A DNA stretch of 64,000 nt from JANYLB01 sp963837715 (GCA_963837715.1 CAWIOF010000002.1:1984001-2048000); one strand, 5' to 3'. Shown: positions 1-8,310, counted from the first letter of the stretch. The notes: generated by a model from the sequence alone, not told the origin. Made by a program: numbers and translations.

Positions 1-881
1 GCGATCTCGCTCCAGGTGGTGCCGGCATCGCTGCTCGCGAGGACGGGGGTCTTCGACTGGTCGACCTGGCCACCGATCGCGAGCCACGAACCCGAGCCGG
101 CCGCGACCGGCTCCTCGACGAGATCGCCGGTCGACGGGTCGATGACCGTCAGACTCGTCGACGGCGCGGGCGCCGGGTTCACGATCACGACCGCGGCAGT
201 GGTGAAGTCCGGCCACGGATTCCCGGTGGTCGTCGCAGCGAGTCGTCCGGTTGCCGGTGGGGTGAGGGGGTTCCCGCAGGAGCAGCGCACGCGGGGCACT
301 CCTTCAGCGTCGACGAAGACCGCCGTTCCCGCCTGGAGCACCGACTGCCGTGGTGTCGCGGCCCCATCGGAGTAGCCGTGGTTGGTCACCCAGGTGTCGG
401 CGGTGAGCCGTACCGGGGCGAGCGACGCGACGTAGGAACCGATCGACGACGGACGGATACCGAGGGTCTTCGCCCAGGCCGAAGCCTTCTCCGGCTCGGC
501 ACGAAGGAATCGGACGAGCTGATCCGGGTTGCACGCTTGATCGGTCCCGCTCCCACCGAACAGACCGGGGGTGGCGCCGTCGGCAACCAGCGTGCCGGTC
601 GCGGTGTCATCGGGCAACGAGCTCTGCACCGTCGCCGCGGTCGCCCGGGCGGCATCCGAAGGTGCGGCTCCACTCGACGCGACGGACTTGCTGAACGGAT
701 CCGGGCCGGACGATCCGATGGGCTCGAGGACGACCGATGCCTGGTCGTTCTCGTCGTCGCCGACGACGGAGACAACCGCGAGGGTCGCAGCCACGGCGGC
801 GACGATCGCAAGGCCGATCACCAACGGGAGGAACCACCTCTGACGTCCGCCACGCTCGGTCACCGCTCGTCTCCCGCCCAT
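1..881 (-). CDS. DUF6777-like membrane-anchored protein, C-terminus beyond window
   Basis: Reading the minus strand from the ATG at 881 gives an uninterrupted frame that leaves the window at base 1, so the gene is partial. Residues about 15-40 are basic then strongly hydrophobic (RWFLPLVIGLAIVAAVAATL), a single N-terminal anchor. The exported part carries TNHGYSDGAATPRQSVLQAG, then RVRCSCGNPL, which match actinobacterial DUF6777 proteins as I remember them. No catalytic role is known. A GTG at 863 preceded by GGGAGA is an equally good start and would remove six residues. Family call is fairly firm; function is unknown. Confidence 0.7.
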   Translation of the reverse strand, partial: MGGRRAVTERGGRQRWFLPLVIGLAIVAAVAATLAVVSVVGDDENDQASVVLEPIGSSGPDPFSKSVASSGAAPSDAARATAATVQSSLPDDTATGTLVADGATPGLFGGSGTDQACNPDQLVRFLRAEPEKASAWAKTLGIRPSSIGSYVASLAPVRLTADTWVTNHGYSDGAATPRQSVLQAGTAVFVDAEGVPRVRCSCGNPLTPPATGRLAATTTGNPWPDFTTAAVVIVNPAPAPSTSLTVIDPSTGDLVEEPVAAGSGSWLAIGGQVDQSKTPVLASSDAGTTWSEI

Positions 882-955
882 CGCCCGTGAGAGGAAATCT
901 GTCACGTTCGCGTCGTCGCCGCCCAATCCCGTCGGCCCGCGTCGACTCGGCTGCG

Positions 956-3049
956 TCAGTCGACTCGCAGCACCAGGAGCGCGATGTCGTCGTTGCGCTC
1001 GGAGAAGGCGAGCAGGGCCTCGAGCTCTCGCCCGACGGCCGACACGACATCGTCTGCGGATGTGGCGGACGCGGCGGCGCGTGCGAGCATCGCCTCGATC
1101 TCTTCGGGCGCGAGACCGTACGGCGGACGCACATCGGTGATGCCGTCGGTGTAGAGCATCACCGTGTCGCCCCTGTGGAGCTGGATCGAGACCGTCGTCG
1201 AGTGCGTGGCGTCGAACAGACCCAGCAGGGTGCCGGGAGCACCGACCGTCTCGTGACTCGCGTCAGCACGAGCCACGATCGGAAGGGGATGCCCACCGGC
1301 CGCCACCGTGAAGACGAAGCCGTCGCCGGAGCGAGCGATGTCGCAGAAGAGGGCGGTGCAGAACCGGTCGGAGTCGGATCGCCGAATGGCAGTGTTGAGC
1401 AAGCGGAGGACAGTCTCGTGGTCGGCGCCGTTCCACACGGTGGACCGGATGGTGTGCCGCGCCAGTCCTGCCAGAGCGGCAGCAGCAGGGCCGGTACCAC
1501 AGACGTCACCGATCACGACCGCCCATCGGTCCTCGACCTCGAACACGTCGTAGAAGTCGCCCCCGACGTCGATTCCCTCGCCCGCGGCCCAATACCGGAC
1601 CGCAACTCCCAGTCCGTCGATGTCCGGGAGGACTTCCGGCAGGAGCGCGGCTTGGAGCGTGGTGGCGATGCTGCGTTGCGCCTCGGCGAGCCGGCGGTTG
1701 GCAAGCGTCGAAGCGACGCGAGCGGCGATGGCTCGGGCCAGCTCCAGGTCGTCGCTCGTGTAGGTACGCGCCCGCTCGGTGTTCACGAACTGCAACACCC
1801 CGATCGTCCGGCCTCGTTTGATCATCGGGACGCTGATCGCGCTGCGAAGCCCGAGCTCCTTGACGACACGTGCGGCTTCGGGGCTTGCACCCACGAGCGA
1901 GATGACATCGTCGTCGATGTTCGGGTGGAACTCGGTCTGGCCGGTGCGGAGGATCGCCGGAACGCCCGATCTCGCTTGCGGGTCGTACGGGAACCGTTCC
2001 CGTAGCGCCTTCGCGTACTCGACCATTTCGGGATCGGAGTGGGCGACCTCGACGTCGGGTTCCGGATCCCCCGAATCATCGAGGACGTGCATCAGGCACC
2101 ACTCGGCCAACGTGGGAACCACGGCCCTGGTGACGTTCTCCATGACCTCGGCCGCGGTCGACGCGCCAGCGAGCGCCTCGTTGATGGTGCCGAGGAGCTC
2201 GAGCCGCTCGGCGCTGATGCGCTCCTTCTCGGCGAACTCCCTTGCGATCACGACTGCTTCCTCGCGCGCGAGCCGGCCCTCGACTGCGGTCGTGACGTCG
2301 GCGACGCAGCCGATCGTCCCGGTCGGCTCACCCGCCGAGTCGACCGTCACCAGCCCCCCGCCCAGCATCCAATGCACCGTCCCGTCGGGCCAGACGACTC
2401 GGTGCTCGACGGCGTACGAGGCCTTCGCGTCGACTGCCCTGCGAACCTCCGCCAGCACCCCTTCACGATCGTCGGGATGCAGGAGCGCCGCGTAGGTCTC
2501 GAAGGTGCCGTCGAACGTGCCCGGGGTCAGCCCGAACAAGCCTTCGAGGCGTTCGTCCCAGACCGTCTCACCGGTGGCCATGTTCCAACGCCACGTTCCC
2601 AGGCCTCCCGCTTCGAGCGCGAGCGCGAGATGATCGGCCAGATCTGCGGCCCGCTGCTCGAGGGAGCGTTGCTCCGTCACATCCTCCGACTCGCCGACGA
2701 TCGCCACGAGCTCGCCGTGATCATCCAGAATCGGACGGTCGTGGACCAGGACCTGCAGCACCTCCCCGTCGCGGCGGCGCACCGAGAAGTCCCCGCTCCA
2801 CGGGCGTCCGGCCTGCAGCATCGACATGACGGCTTCGCTCTCCCCGAGGTGCTGCACCAGAACAAGCACGTCGGAGACGCTCCGACCCCTGACCTCATCC
2901 TCGGACCAGCCGTAGATCTGTTCGGCGGCGCGATTCCAGGACAAGATCAGGCCGTCGGGGGTGGTCACGATCACCGCACGCGCCAAGGCGTCGATGACCT
3001 GCCGGTCGTTCACCGGCGGGACATCCATCGGGTCGCGTTCAGGAGCCAT
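956..3049 (-). CDS. PAS-PAS-GAF-SpoIIE (PP2C) phosphatase, RsbU-type stress regulator
   Basis: A sensory serine phosphatase of about 697 residues. Visible order: PAS (about 20-125, with LSWNRAAEQIYGWSEDEVRG), PAS_3 (about 140-260), GAF (about 290-450), then a SpoIIE/PP2C domain (about 465-697) with metal motifs GGDFYDVF, VVIGDVCGTG and YTDGITDV. Family members dephosphorylate STAS anti-sigma antagonists; the RsbW-like and RsbV-like genes just downstream of its 5-prime end are obvious candidate partners. Longer in-frame starts (TTG at 3097) run into a decayed PLD fragment read in another frame, so ATG 3049 (or ATG 3028) is preferred. No clear ribosome binding site was seen. No membrane segments were seen, so it is probably cytosolic. 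Confidence 0.88.
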   Translation of the reverse strand: MAPERDPMDVPPVNDRQVIDALARAVIVTTPDGLILSWNRAAEQIYGWSEDEVRGRSVSDVLVLVQHLGESEAVMSMLQAGRPWSGDFSVRRRDGEVLQVLVHDRPILDDHGELVAIVGESEDVTEQRSLEQRAADLADHLALALEAGGLGTWRWNMATGETVWDERLEGLFGLTPGTFDGTFETYAALLHPDDREGVLAEVRRAVDAKASYAVEHRVVWPDGTVHWMLGGGLVTVDSAGEPTGTIGCVADVTTAVEGRLAREEAVVIAREFAEKERISAERLELLGTINEALAGASTAAEVMENVTRAVVPTLAEWCLMHVLDDSGDPEPDVEVAHSDPEMVEYAKALRERFPYDPQARSGVPAILRTGQTEFHPNIDDDVISLVGASPEAARVVKELGLRSAISVPMIKRGRTIGVLQFVNTERARTYTSDDLELARAIAARVASTLANRRLAEAQRSIATTLQAALLPEVLPDIDGLGVAVRYWAAGEGIDVGGDFYDVFEVEDRWAVVIGDVCGTGPAAAALAGLARHTIRSTVWNGADHETVLRLLNTAIRRSDSDRFCTALFCDIARSGDGFVFTVAAGGHPLPIVARADASHETVGAPGTLLGLFDATHSTTVSIQLHRGDTVMLYTDGITDVRPPYGLAPEEIEAMLARAAASATSADDVVSAVGRELEALLAFSERNDDIALLVLRVD

Positions 3050-3068
3050 GGCGAAACGGGAAGACGCT

Positions 3069-3316
3069 GCGCTCTCCCCATTCGTCGGCGATGCCAACGC
3101 CTCCGGGGAACGCGACCACTTCGTCGATCACGGCGACCTCTCGATCGGTCAGGTGGTTGACCTGCGCGGGTGCGGGCGGGCGATCGGGCGGGACCAACGT
3201 AACTCGACGCCGGCCCGCCTCGCAGGTTCCACCGACCTCGGTGGTATCGGGCGTTCTCGCCGACCGTCGAGTGGGAGTCGTACCCTCACCTCGCCCGCGT
3301 CCCGTTCGCTGAGCAC
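3069..3316 (-). pseudogene. Decayed fragment of a PLD/cardiolipin-synthase-like gene
   Basis: The minus strand encodes LRWSRPIARPHPRR and, after a one-base frame change, AFPGGVGIADEW. These correspond to LRWFRPIARVRPRG and AFTGGVGIADEW in the intact PLD protein encoded at 4317-5555. Between the two blocks a base has been lost and an in-frame TGA appears. The first HKD motif has degenerated: HRTHRKVVVID in the intact copy has become HLTDREVAVID, so the catalytic His and Lys are gone. Both ends are missing. The relic abuts the start of the RsbU-type gene. It looks like the remains of a local PLD duplication. Confidence 0.8.
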
Positions 3317-3406
3317 CTCTTCCAACTTCTCCAACTTCCGATCGTCGGACACCCGGTGATCCTGCGACGTTCCCACGGGTGTGCTCTGGGCGCGTGTTGC
3401 GGCATC

Positions 3407-3778
3407 ATGAAGGTCGTGGACGATCTCCTGCGTTTGCAGCCCGAGCCGGCGAGCGTCCCCGCGGCGCGACACTTCGTGATCGCGCGCCTGCGCGAGCGGG
3501 GCTGTCGATCAGCCAATGTCGAAGCCGGGCTGGCCGTGACAGAGCTCGCTGCCAATGCGGTGCGGCACGCCGAGACGCCGTTCACCGTCGCGGTGAAGAA
3601 GAAAGGCGACGGAACCGCGCTCGTCGAGGTCTCCGACTCGAGCGACCAGCTCCCCCAGCTCCGTGAGCCCGACGACGAAGGGGGTCGCGGACTCCACATC
3701 GTCGACGAGGTCGCACTCGAATGGGGCGTGCGGCGCTCGGGCCCTGGAAAGACGGTGTTCGTGCGCCTTCCTTGCTGA
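3407..3778 (+). CDS. RsbW-type anti-sigma factor / serine kinase (HATPase_c_2)
   Basis: A 123-residue GHKL ATPase domain. The N-box is ELAANAVRHAETPF and the G-box DEGGRGLHIVDEV, which together form the ATP pocket of the RsbW/SpoIIAB family. These proteins bind and inhibit a sigma factor and phosphorylate an RsbV-type STAS protein. ATG 3407 (MKVVDDLL) starts where the family fold starts; an in-frame ATG at 3356 adds 17 residues with no family resemblance. It is divergent from the RsbU-type phosphatase and 149 bases upstream of an RsbV-type gene. No sigma factor gene lies in the window, so the controlled sigma is unknown. Confidence 0.85.
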   Translation: MKVVDDLLRLQPEPASVPAARHFVIARLRERGCRSANVEAGLAVTELAANAVRHAETPFTVAVKKKGDGTALVEVSDSSDQLPQLREPDDEGGRGLHIVDEVALEWGVRRSGPGKTVFVRLPC

Positions 3779-3927
3779 CGCCCTCGGGTTCGCCGGCTGT
3801 TTCGACGATCGGTCCTGCACACGCGTAGGGTCACCCGCGGTTCAGCATCGCGCCGGACGACGAAGGTCCGGCCGAGTGCGGGCAATCGGACACCTCGAAC
3901 TGATTCCCGCTGGAAGGATCCCGCACC

Positions 3928-4251
3928 ATGCCTGCTGGCTCGATGTTCGAGCGGTTCGATCGCGACGGCGCCCGGACGTTGCGGCTCCGTGGCGAGGTCG
4001 ATCTCGCTGCGCGTGACGAGTTCCGTACGCAGATGGCGAGCCTGGTCGATGGAGCACACTCCCCCGTCTGCATCGACCTCTCGGAAGTGACGTTCATCGA
4101 CTCGAGCGCCCTCGGTGTCCTCGTCGTCATGCGGGAGCAGGCCGCCGAGCGTGGCGTTGACGTCGTGCTGCGAGCCCCGTCCCCACCGGTGTCGAGGGTC
4201 CTCTCGATCACCGCCCTCGACCACGTCTTCACGATCGACGCAGGGTCGTAG
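3928..4251 (+). CDS. RsbV-type STAS anti-sigma factor antagonist
   Basis: A single STAS domain of 107 residues. The conserved block CIDLSEVTFIDSSALGVLVV contains the serine pair that RsbW-type kinases phosphorylate and RsbU-type phosphatases dephosphorylate; the unphosphorylated form releases the sigma factor from the kinase. It follows the RsbW-type gene on the same strand, completing a three-part partner switch with the PAS/GAF phosphatase. The start has a usable upstream GGAAGGATC. A second STAS protein with the same EVTFIDSSAL block is encoded at 35581-35922. Confidence 0.9.
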   Translation: MPAGSMFERFDRDGARTLRLRGEVDLAARDEFRTQMASLVDGAHSPVCIDLSEVTFIDSSALGVLVVMREQAAERGVDVVLRAPSPPVSRVLSITALDHVFTIDAGS

Positions 4252-4282
4252 GCACAGCAAGGCAGCCGCTGACCGTCCCCAC

Positions 4283-4310
4283 CCGGAGCGGGCGACACTC
4301 CGGCTTTCGC
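4283..4310 (+). terminator. Hairpin between convergent RsbV-type and PLD genes
   Basis: CCGGAG at 4283-4288 pairs with CTCCGG at 4298-4303, followed by CTTT. It lies 32 bases after the RsbV-type stop and before the convergent PLD stop, a sensible place for a terminator. The T run is short. Confidence 0.45.
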
Positions 4311-4316
4311 TCCAGA

Positions 4317-5555
4317 TCACGAGACGCGGCGGAACGGACCGATCGCGCGCTCGCGGATGCGTTGGGTGAGCGGTCGATGGGTCCAACGGGAGGGGTCGAG
4401 TTGGATGCTGTGCCGCACGTCCCGGTCGAACTGGGCATCGAGCTGGTCGACGATGTCGGGGTCGATGACGACGAGGTTGATCTCGTCGTCGAGGCTCACG
4501 GAGCGGGCGTTGAAGTTCGCAGACCCGATGGTGGCGATGCTCTCGTCGATCGTCACGACCTTCGCATGAAGCATCGACGGCTGGTACGACGCGATGCCCA
4601 CCCCGTGTTCGAGGAGCACCTGGAACGACGACTCTGCCGCGATCTGTACGAAGCGCTTGTCGGCGTGCGGTCCGGGAAGGAGGATCTGTACGTCGACACC
4701 CCGCTCGGACGCGGCGAGCAGGCGATCGACGAGATCGTCGTCGGGAACGAAGTACGCCGTCGTGATCCGCAGTGTGGTCGTAGCGAGCTGGAGCAGTGAG
4801 CGGAAGAGCAGGCCGATGTCGCTCTGGCCGGGACCGGCCGCGGAGCGGACGCACTGCACCACCGATTGGCCGGGTTGGGCCTGCTCGGGGAAGCGGTCGA
4901 ACTCGTCGTCGAAGAGATCCAGGTCGGTCTCGGCCCAGTCGGCGAGGAACGCCGCTCGGAGGCCATCGACCGCGGGTCCTTCGATCCGGAAGTGGGTGTC
5001 CCTCCACTCACGGTCGTTGCGCGCATCGCCTCGCCATTCGTCGGCGATCCCGACTCCCCCGGTGAACGCGAGCACCTCGTCGATCACGACGACCTTCCGA
5101 TGGGTGCGATGGTTGATGCCGCGCGGACGCACCCGAGCGATGGGGCGGAACCACCGCAGCACGACGCCGGCGCGCTCCATCTCATCGACCAACCCCGAGT
5201 TGATGGGGTGCGCCCCCCAACCGTCGAGCAGGAGACGTACCCGCACCCCGCTCGCCGCCCGTTCGCTGAGCGCCCGCGCGAACTCCCTCCCGATCGCTCC
5301 TTCCCAGTACACGAAGGTCAGGAAGTCGATCGTCCGGCGCGCCGCCCGGATCGCGTCGAGCATCGCGGGAAAGATGCGATCGCCGTTGACGAGGATCTCG
5401 ATACGATTTCCCTCGGTCGCCGCAACCCCGATCACCCCCTCGAGGGTCCGGCGTACACGGACGAGGCGGTCCGGCGGATCCGGGACTGTGGCCTGCTCGG
5501 ACGGCCCTGGGTCGTCGGGGCCTGCAGACTCCTGCTTCACGGTCGGAACCATCAT
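4317..5555 (-). CDS. Phospholipase D-like / cardiolipin synthase family protein
   Basis: A 412-residue protein with two intact HKD motifs: H152-x-K154-x4-D159 (THRKVVVID) and H330-x-K332-x4-D337 (LHAKVVTID), each followed by a GG or GSAN turn. The family transfers phosphatidyl groups, typically joining phosphatidylglycerol molecules into cardiolipin. Unlike E. coli ClsA no N-terminal membrane helices are seen, so it is closer to ClsB/ClsC-type soluble or peripheral enzymes. Its ATG overlaps the stop of the upstream YihY-type gene in an ATGA, making it the last gene of a four-gene overlapping operon (PAP2, lipid kinase, YihY, PLD). The exact donor substrate cannot be told. Confidence 0.88.
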   Translation of the reverse strand: MMVPTVKQESAGPDDPGPSEQATVPDPPDRLVRVRRTLEGVIGVAATEGNRIEILVNGDRIFPAMLDAIRAARRTIDFLTFVYWEGAIGREFARALSERAASGVRVRLLLDGWGAHPINSGLVDEMERAGVVLRWFRPIARVRPRGINHRTHRKVVVIDEVLAFTGGVGIADEWRGDARNDREWRDTHFRIEGPAVDGLRAAFLADWAETDLDLFDDEFDRFPEQAQPGQSVVQCVRSAAGPGQSDIGLLFRSLLQLATTTLRITTAYFVPDDDLVDRLLAASERGVDVQILLPGPHADKRFVQIAAESSFQVLLEHGVGIASYQPSMLHAKVVTIDESIATIGSANFNARSVSLDDEINLVVIDPDIVDQLDAQFDRDVRHSIQLDPSRWTHRPLTQRIRERAIGPFRRVS

Positions 5556-6529
5556 CGGGCGGCCGCAGGCGTGAGGTCTGGCACCGGCGCCGCGTCGGGC
5601 TCCGACTCAGCGACCTTGGAGTCGTCCTGGGGAGGAATCGCCCCGGCACGCACCGCCTCGAGTTGTGCGGCGACGGCCGCGCCGTAGAGCACTGCGATGG
5701 CGGAGAGCAGGGCCCAGAGCAGCAGGGCGAGCATGCCGGCGAGCGGACCGTAGGTCTGGCCGAACGACGAGCTGAAGGTGAAGAAGAGCGCGAGTCCCAC
5801 GGTGACGGTGGTCCACAGCAGCACCGACACGACAGCACCGAACGCCAGCCAGGACAGCCCGGGCTGACGACGGCGCGGGCACAGTCGGAAGAGCATGGTG
5901 ACCGCGGTAGCGATCAGGAGGAGACCGAGGGGCCAACGCAACGCGTTCCACACCATCGAGACCGTGTCGTCGCGGAGCGCTTCGCCGATGGTGCGCCCGA
6001 ACGCAAGCGCGGCGAACGCGCCGGCGGTGAGGGTCCCGGCCGTGAGCGCCAGCAAGAACGCGAACCCGTACTTCTGCACGCTCGGGCGGTCCTGCTCGAT
6101 CCCGTAGATGCGATTCAGCGCCCGCTCGATCTGGCCCATCTCGGTTGTCGCGGCGATCAAGGCACCGACGAGCCCGAAGGTCAGTCCGGCGACTCTCTGG
6201 CTGCTTCCGTTCTCGTATGCCTGCAGGACTGCCCTGGTGAGCAACCGACCCGCGGGTCCGGGAGCCGCGCTCTGGATCGTCCGGACGATCACGCCGCTCA
6301 GTCCGTCCTGGCCGAGCAGACTCGCGAACCCAACCAGCGCGATGAGACCCTGGACGAGAACGAGCGCGGTCATGAACGCCAGGGAACGGGCGTGGCTGAA
6401 ACCATCGGCCACCCGAAGCCGGAGGAACGCGTCTACGAGGAGTCGCCGCAGGCCGGTTTCCTGGAGTGCCCGGCGCGCGTCGTCACCATCGAGTTCCCAG
6501 GTTTCGGGCACGAGCGTCGCGGTGCTCAT
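5552..6529 (-). CDS. YihY/BrkB-family integral membrane protein
   Basis: About 325 residues with six hydrophobic segments and the family features ALVLVQGLIALVGFASLLG near the N-terminus and SFGQTYGPLAGMLALLLWAL near the C-terminus. YihY/BrkB proteins are multi-pass inner-membrane proteins; the family was long mis-called ribonuclease BN and its activity is not settled. ATG 6529 is chosen because it overlaps the lipid-kinase stop (TGA 6528-6526) as ATGA, the same coupling seen at the other junctions of this operon; the longer start at 6547 would overlap that gene more. Coupling to three lipid-handling genes suggests an envelope or lipid-transport role (inference). Confidence 0.85.
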   Translation of the reverse strand: MSTATLVPETWELDGDDARRALQETGLRRLLVDAFLRLRVADGFSHARSLAFMTALVLVQGLIALVGFASLLGQDGLSGVIVRTIQSAAPGPAGRLLTRAVLQAYENGSSQRVAGLTFGLVGALIAATTEMGQIERALNRIYGIEQDRPSVQKYGFAFLLALTAGTLTAGAFAALAFGRTIGEALRDDTVSMVWNALRWPLGLLLIATAVTMLFRLCPRRRQPGLSWLAFGAVVSVLLWTTVTVGLALFFTFSSSFGQTYGPLAGMLALLLWALLSAIAVLYGAAVAAQLEAVRAGAIPPQDDSKVAESEPDAAPVPDLTPAAAR

Positions 6530-7407
6530 GACTCGCGCGGAACGCACACGGTGATCGCAGCGGGCTCCACCGAGACGCGGAGACGCTTGACCTTCTTGCG
6601 CGCCCCGCCGTCGAGCTCATAGCGCGCTTTGTGAGCAAGACGGACGTCGACGTCCTTCGCCCGCGTGACCTGGACGAACTTCGACTGGGCCGGTCGCCCG
6701 GCCAGCATGAGTGCGATCACGCGCGCCCATTGCCACCGAGTACTCGCCGTCACCACTCCGACGTCGATGAGGCCGTCGTCGGGCCGGGCGTGTTCGAAGG
6801 CGTGGACACCGGTACCGACTTGTCCGACGTTGCCGAACAGGACGCAGCTCGCCTTCGTGTCCAGCCAGCTATGACCGTCCACACGGATCCGCGCACGCTG
6901 GGGAGCAGAGCTGATCGCCTTCGCGCCGGTCCACACGTACGCGGCCCGACCCAGGCGGTCTTTCAGCCCGCGATCGGCCGCCTCGATCATCTCGGCGTCG
7001 AAGCCGGTGCCGGCCATCACTGCGAAACGTTCCCCGTTCACCACACCGACATCGAGCGCTCGGGGCGTCCCGTGGAGCGCGACAGCGAGCGCCTCCTCGA
7101 GGTCGATGGGGATGCCGAGGTTGTTGGCAAGGAGGTTGGCGGTGCCGGCGGGCAGGATGCCGAGCGTCGCACCCGTGCCTGCGAGCACGTCGATGCTGCG
7201 TTGCACCGTGCCGTCGCCTCCCCAGACGAGAACCCGGTCGGCGCCTCGTTCGAGAGCTTCCCTGACGCGCTTCGGTGCCTTGCGACTCTTGTCGACCTCG
7301 AACCACAGGGGTTGGTCGATCCCCGTCCTGACCAGCAGCTCGCGTAGCTCGTCGAGGCCCTTTCCGAGGGTCTTGCGCCGATGGGCGACGACAGCCACAC
7401 AGGTCAT
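6526..7407 (-). CDS. Diacylglycerol kinase-like lipid kinase (DAGK catalytic family)
   Basis: A 293-residue protein with the nucleotide-binding motif VWGGDGTVQR (about 62-70) and ILPAGTANLLANNL, the signature of the DgkB/YegS/LCB5 lipid kinase family. The C-terminal beta-rich half continues to VCVPRES. Members phosphorylate diacylglycerol or other long-chain lipid alcohols at the membrane face. Its start overlaps the stop of the upstream PAP2 gene and its stop overlaps the YihY start. A lipid phosphatase (PAP2) translationally coupled to a lipid kinase suggests control of a phosphatidate/diacylglycerol pool (inference). Confidence 0.88.
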   Translation of the reverse strand: MTCVAVVAHRRKTLGKGLDELRELLVRTGIDQPLWFEVDKSRKAPKRVREALERGADRVLVWGGDGTVQRSIDVLAGTGATLGILPAGTANLLANNLGIPIDLEEALAVALHGTPRALDVGVVNGERFAVMAGTGFDAEMIEAADRGLKDRLGRAAYVWTGAKAISSAPQRARIRVDGHSWLDTKASCVLFGNVGQVGTGVHAFEHARPDDGLIDVGVVTASTRWQWARVIALMLAGRPAQSKFVQVTRAKDVDVRLAHKARYELDGGARKKVKRLRVSVEPAAITVCVPRES

Positions 7408-8219
7408 GCCACAAACTCCGCGTCAGAATCGGGCCGGCCGACCCCGACGCGATCGGGCTCGGGTTCGCCGGAAGCGGCGCCTGGCCCGGCTGCGATCGAA
7501 GGTGGTCTGTCGGCGGTCGGATCGTGATCGGCCGACCGTTCGTGGGGAAACCCGACCCGCACCGCCCTGTTCGCGAACCAGAGGCACGCGACACCGAATG
7601 CAGCACCGACCACGACGTCGCTCGGGTGGTGCATCCCCCGGTAGACCCGTGCGAAGCCCACGCTCACCACTACGGCGACTGCGAGCGGCCAGACCAGGAC
7701 CCTGATCACCCGGTTGCGGCTGCACCGGCTCACGACGAGGGCGATCCCTGCGTAGAGCACGAGGGCTGCCGCGGTGTGTCCCGAGGGGAAGCTCGACGTC
7801 GCCGGGGTTGCGTTCAGTCGGGGAACATCTGGACGCGGTCGAGCTACCACGAACGTGACCGACAGGAACACGGCGACCTCGAGGGTCAGTGCGAAGGCGA
7901 TCAACAAGGCTTCGCGCCACCGATGACGCGCGACGAGTATCCCGACGGTGATCACGGCGACCACGATCACCGGGACCGTGTTGAGCCCCAAGGTGACTGC
8001 CCTCGTCGCCGTGTTCCAAACGTCGCTGCGGTGGTCCACCAACCAGCGGTTGACCTCGAGATCCCAGCGGCCCAGCGAGCCCTCGAGCGTGTGCGTGACC
8101 ACCAGGCCGAGAGCAAGCAGCGAGACCGCCATCACGACGTAGCCAATTCCCAGAACCCGCAGTGCATCACCGGGTCTCCGGGCATCGCCGACCTCATGGA
8201 ATGCTTCCTGTCCAACCAT
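7404..8219 (-). CDS. PAP2 (phosphatidate phosphatase-like) membrane protein, form X
   Basis: About 271 residues with six predicted helices and the three PAP2 motifs: VVARPRPDVPRL, SFPSGHTAAALVLY and RVYRGMHHPSDVVVG, containing the catalytic His residues. PAP2 enzymes remove phosphate from lipid phosphates such as phosphatidate or undecaprenyl pyrophosphate. ATG 8219 is preferred over GTG 8228 because GGGGGTGGGCG sits at usable spacing. It heads the PAP2-kinase-YihY-PLD operon and is divergent from another PAP2 gene. Its nearest relative in the window, judging from the GH and HHP blocks, is the PAP2 protein encoded at 28937-29842. Confidence 0.88.
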   Translation of the reverse strand: MVGQEAFHEVGDARRPGDALRVLGIGYVVMAVSLLALGLVVTHTLEGSLGRWDLEVNRWLVDHRSDVWNTATRAVTLGLNTVPVIVVAVITVGILVARHRWREALLIAFALTLEVAVFLSVTFVVARPRPDVPRLNATPATSSFPSGHTAAALVLYAGIALVVSRCSRNRVIRVLVWPLAVAVVVSVGFARVYRGMHHPSDVVVGAAFGVACLWFANRAVRVGFPHERSADHDPTADRPPSIAAGPGAASGEPEPDRVGVGRPDSDAEFVA

Positions 8220-8253
8220 CTCGCCCACCCCCGCACACGGCCAGTGCGGCGAC

Positions 8254-8280
8254 GTTTACCCGCTGTTCACTCGGGGAAAC
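8254..8280. promoter_or_regulatory. Palindromic GTTT...AAAC element, candidate bidirectional sigma-B/F-type promoter
   Basis: The arms GTTTACCCG (8254-8262) and CGGGGAAAC (8272-8280) are inverted repeats matching at 8 of 9 positions. On the minus strand this reads GTTT-N15-GGGTAA, very close to the actinobacterial sigma-B/F consensus GTTT-N14-16-GGGTA. On the plus strand it reads GTTT-N15-GGGGAA. It lies between two divergent PAP2 genes. A related element occurs at 28900-28928 between a second divergent PAP2 pair. A regulator-binding palindrome is the alternative reading. Confidence 0.6.
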
Positions 8281-8310
8281 CTGATGAGAGACTTCCATCG
8301 GGGAGACACC

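Noticed and set aside
2039..3160. Long plus-strand frame of 373 codons over the phosphatase gene
   Set aside because: It mirrors the intact PAS-GAF-PP2C gene, is Arg/His-rich and has no family motif; a typical GC-rich antisense frame.
3286..5007. Minus-strand frame of 573 codons spanning the RsbW, RsbV and PLD region
   Set aside because: Overlaps three real genes in wrong frames and has no domain of its own.
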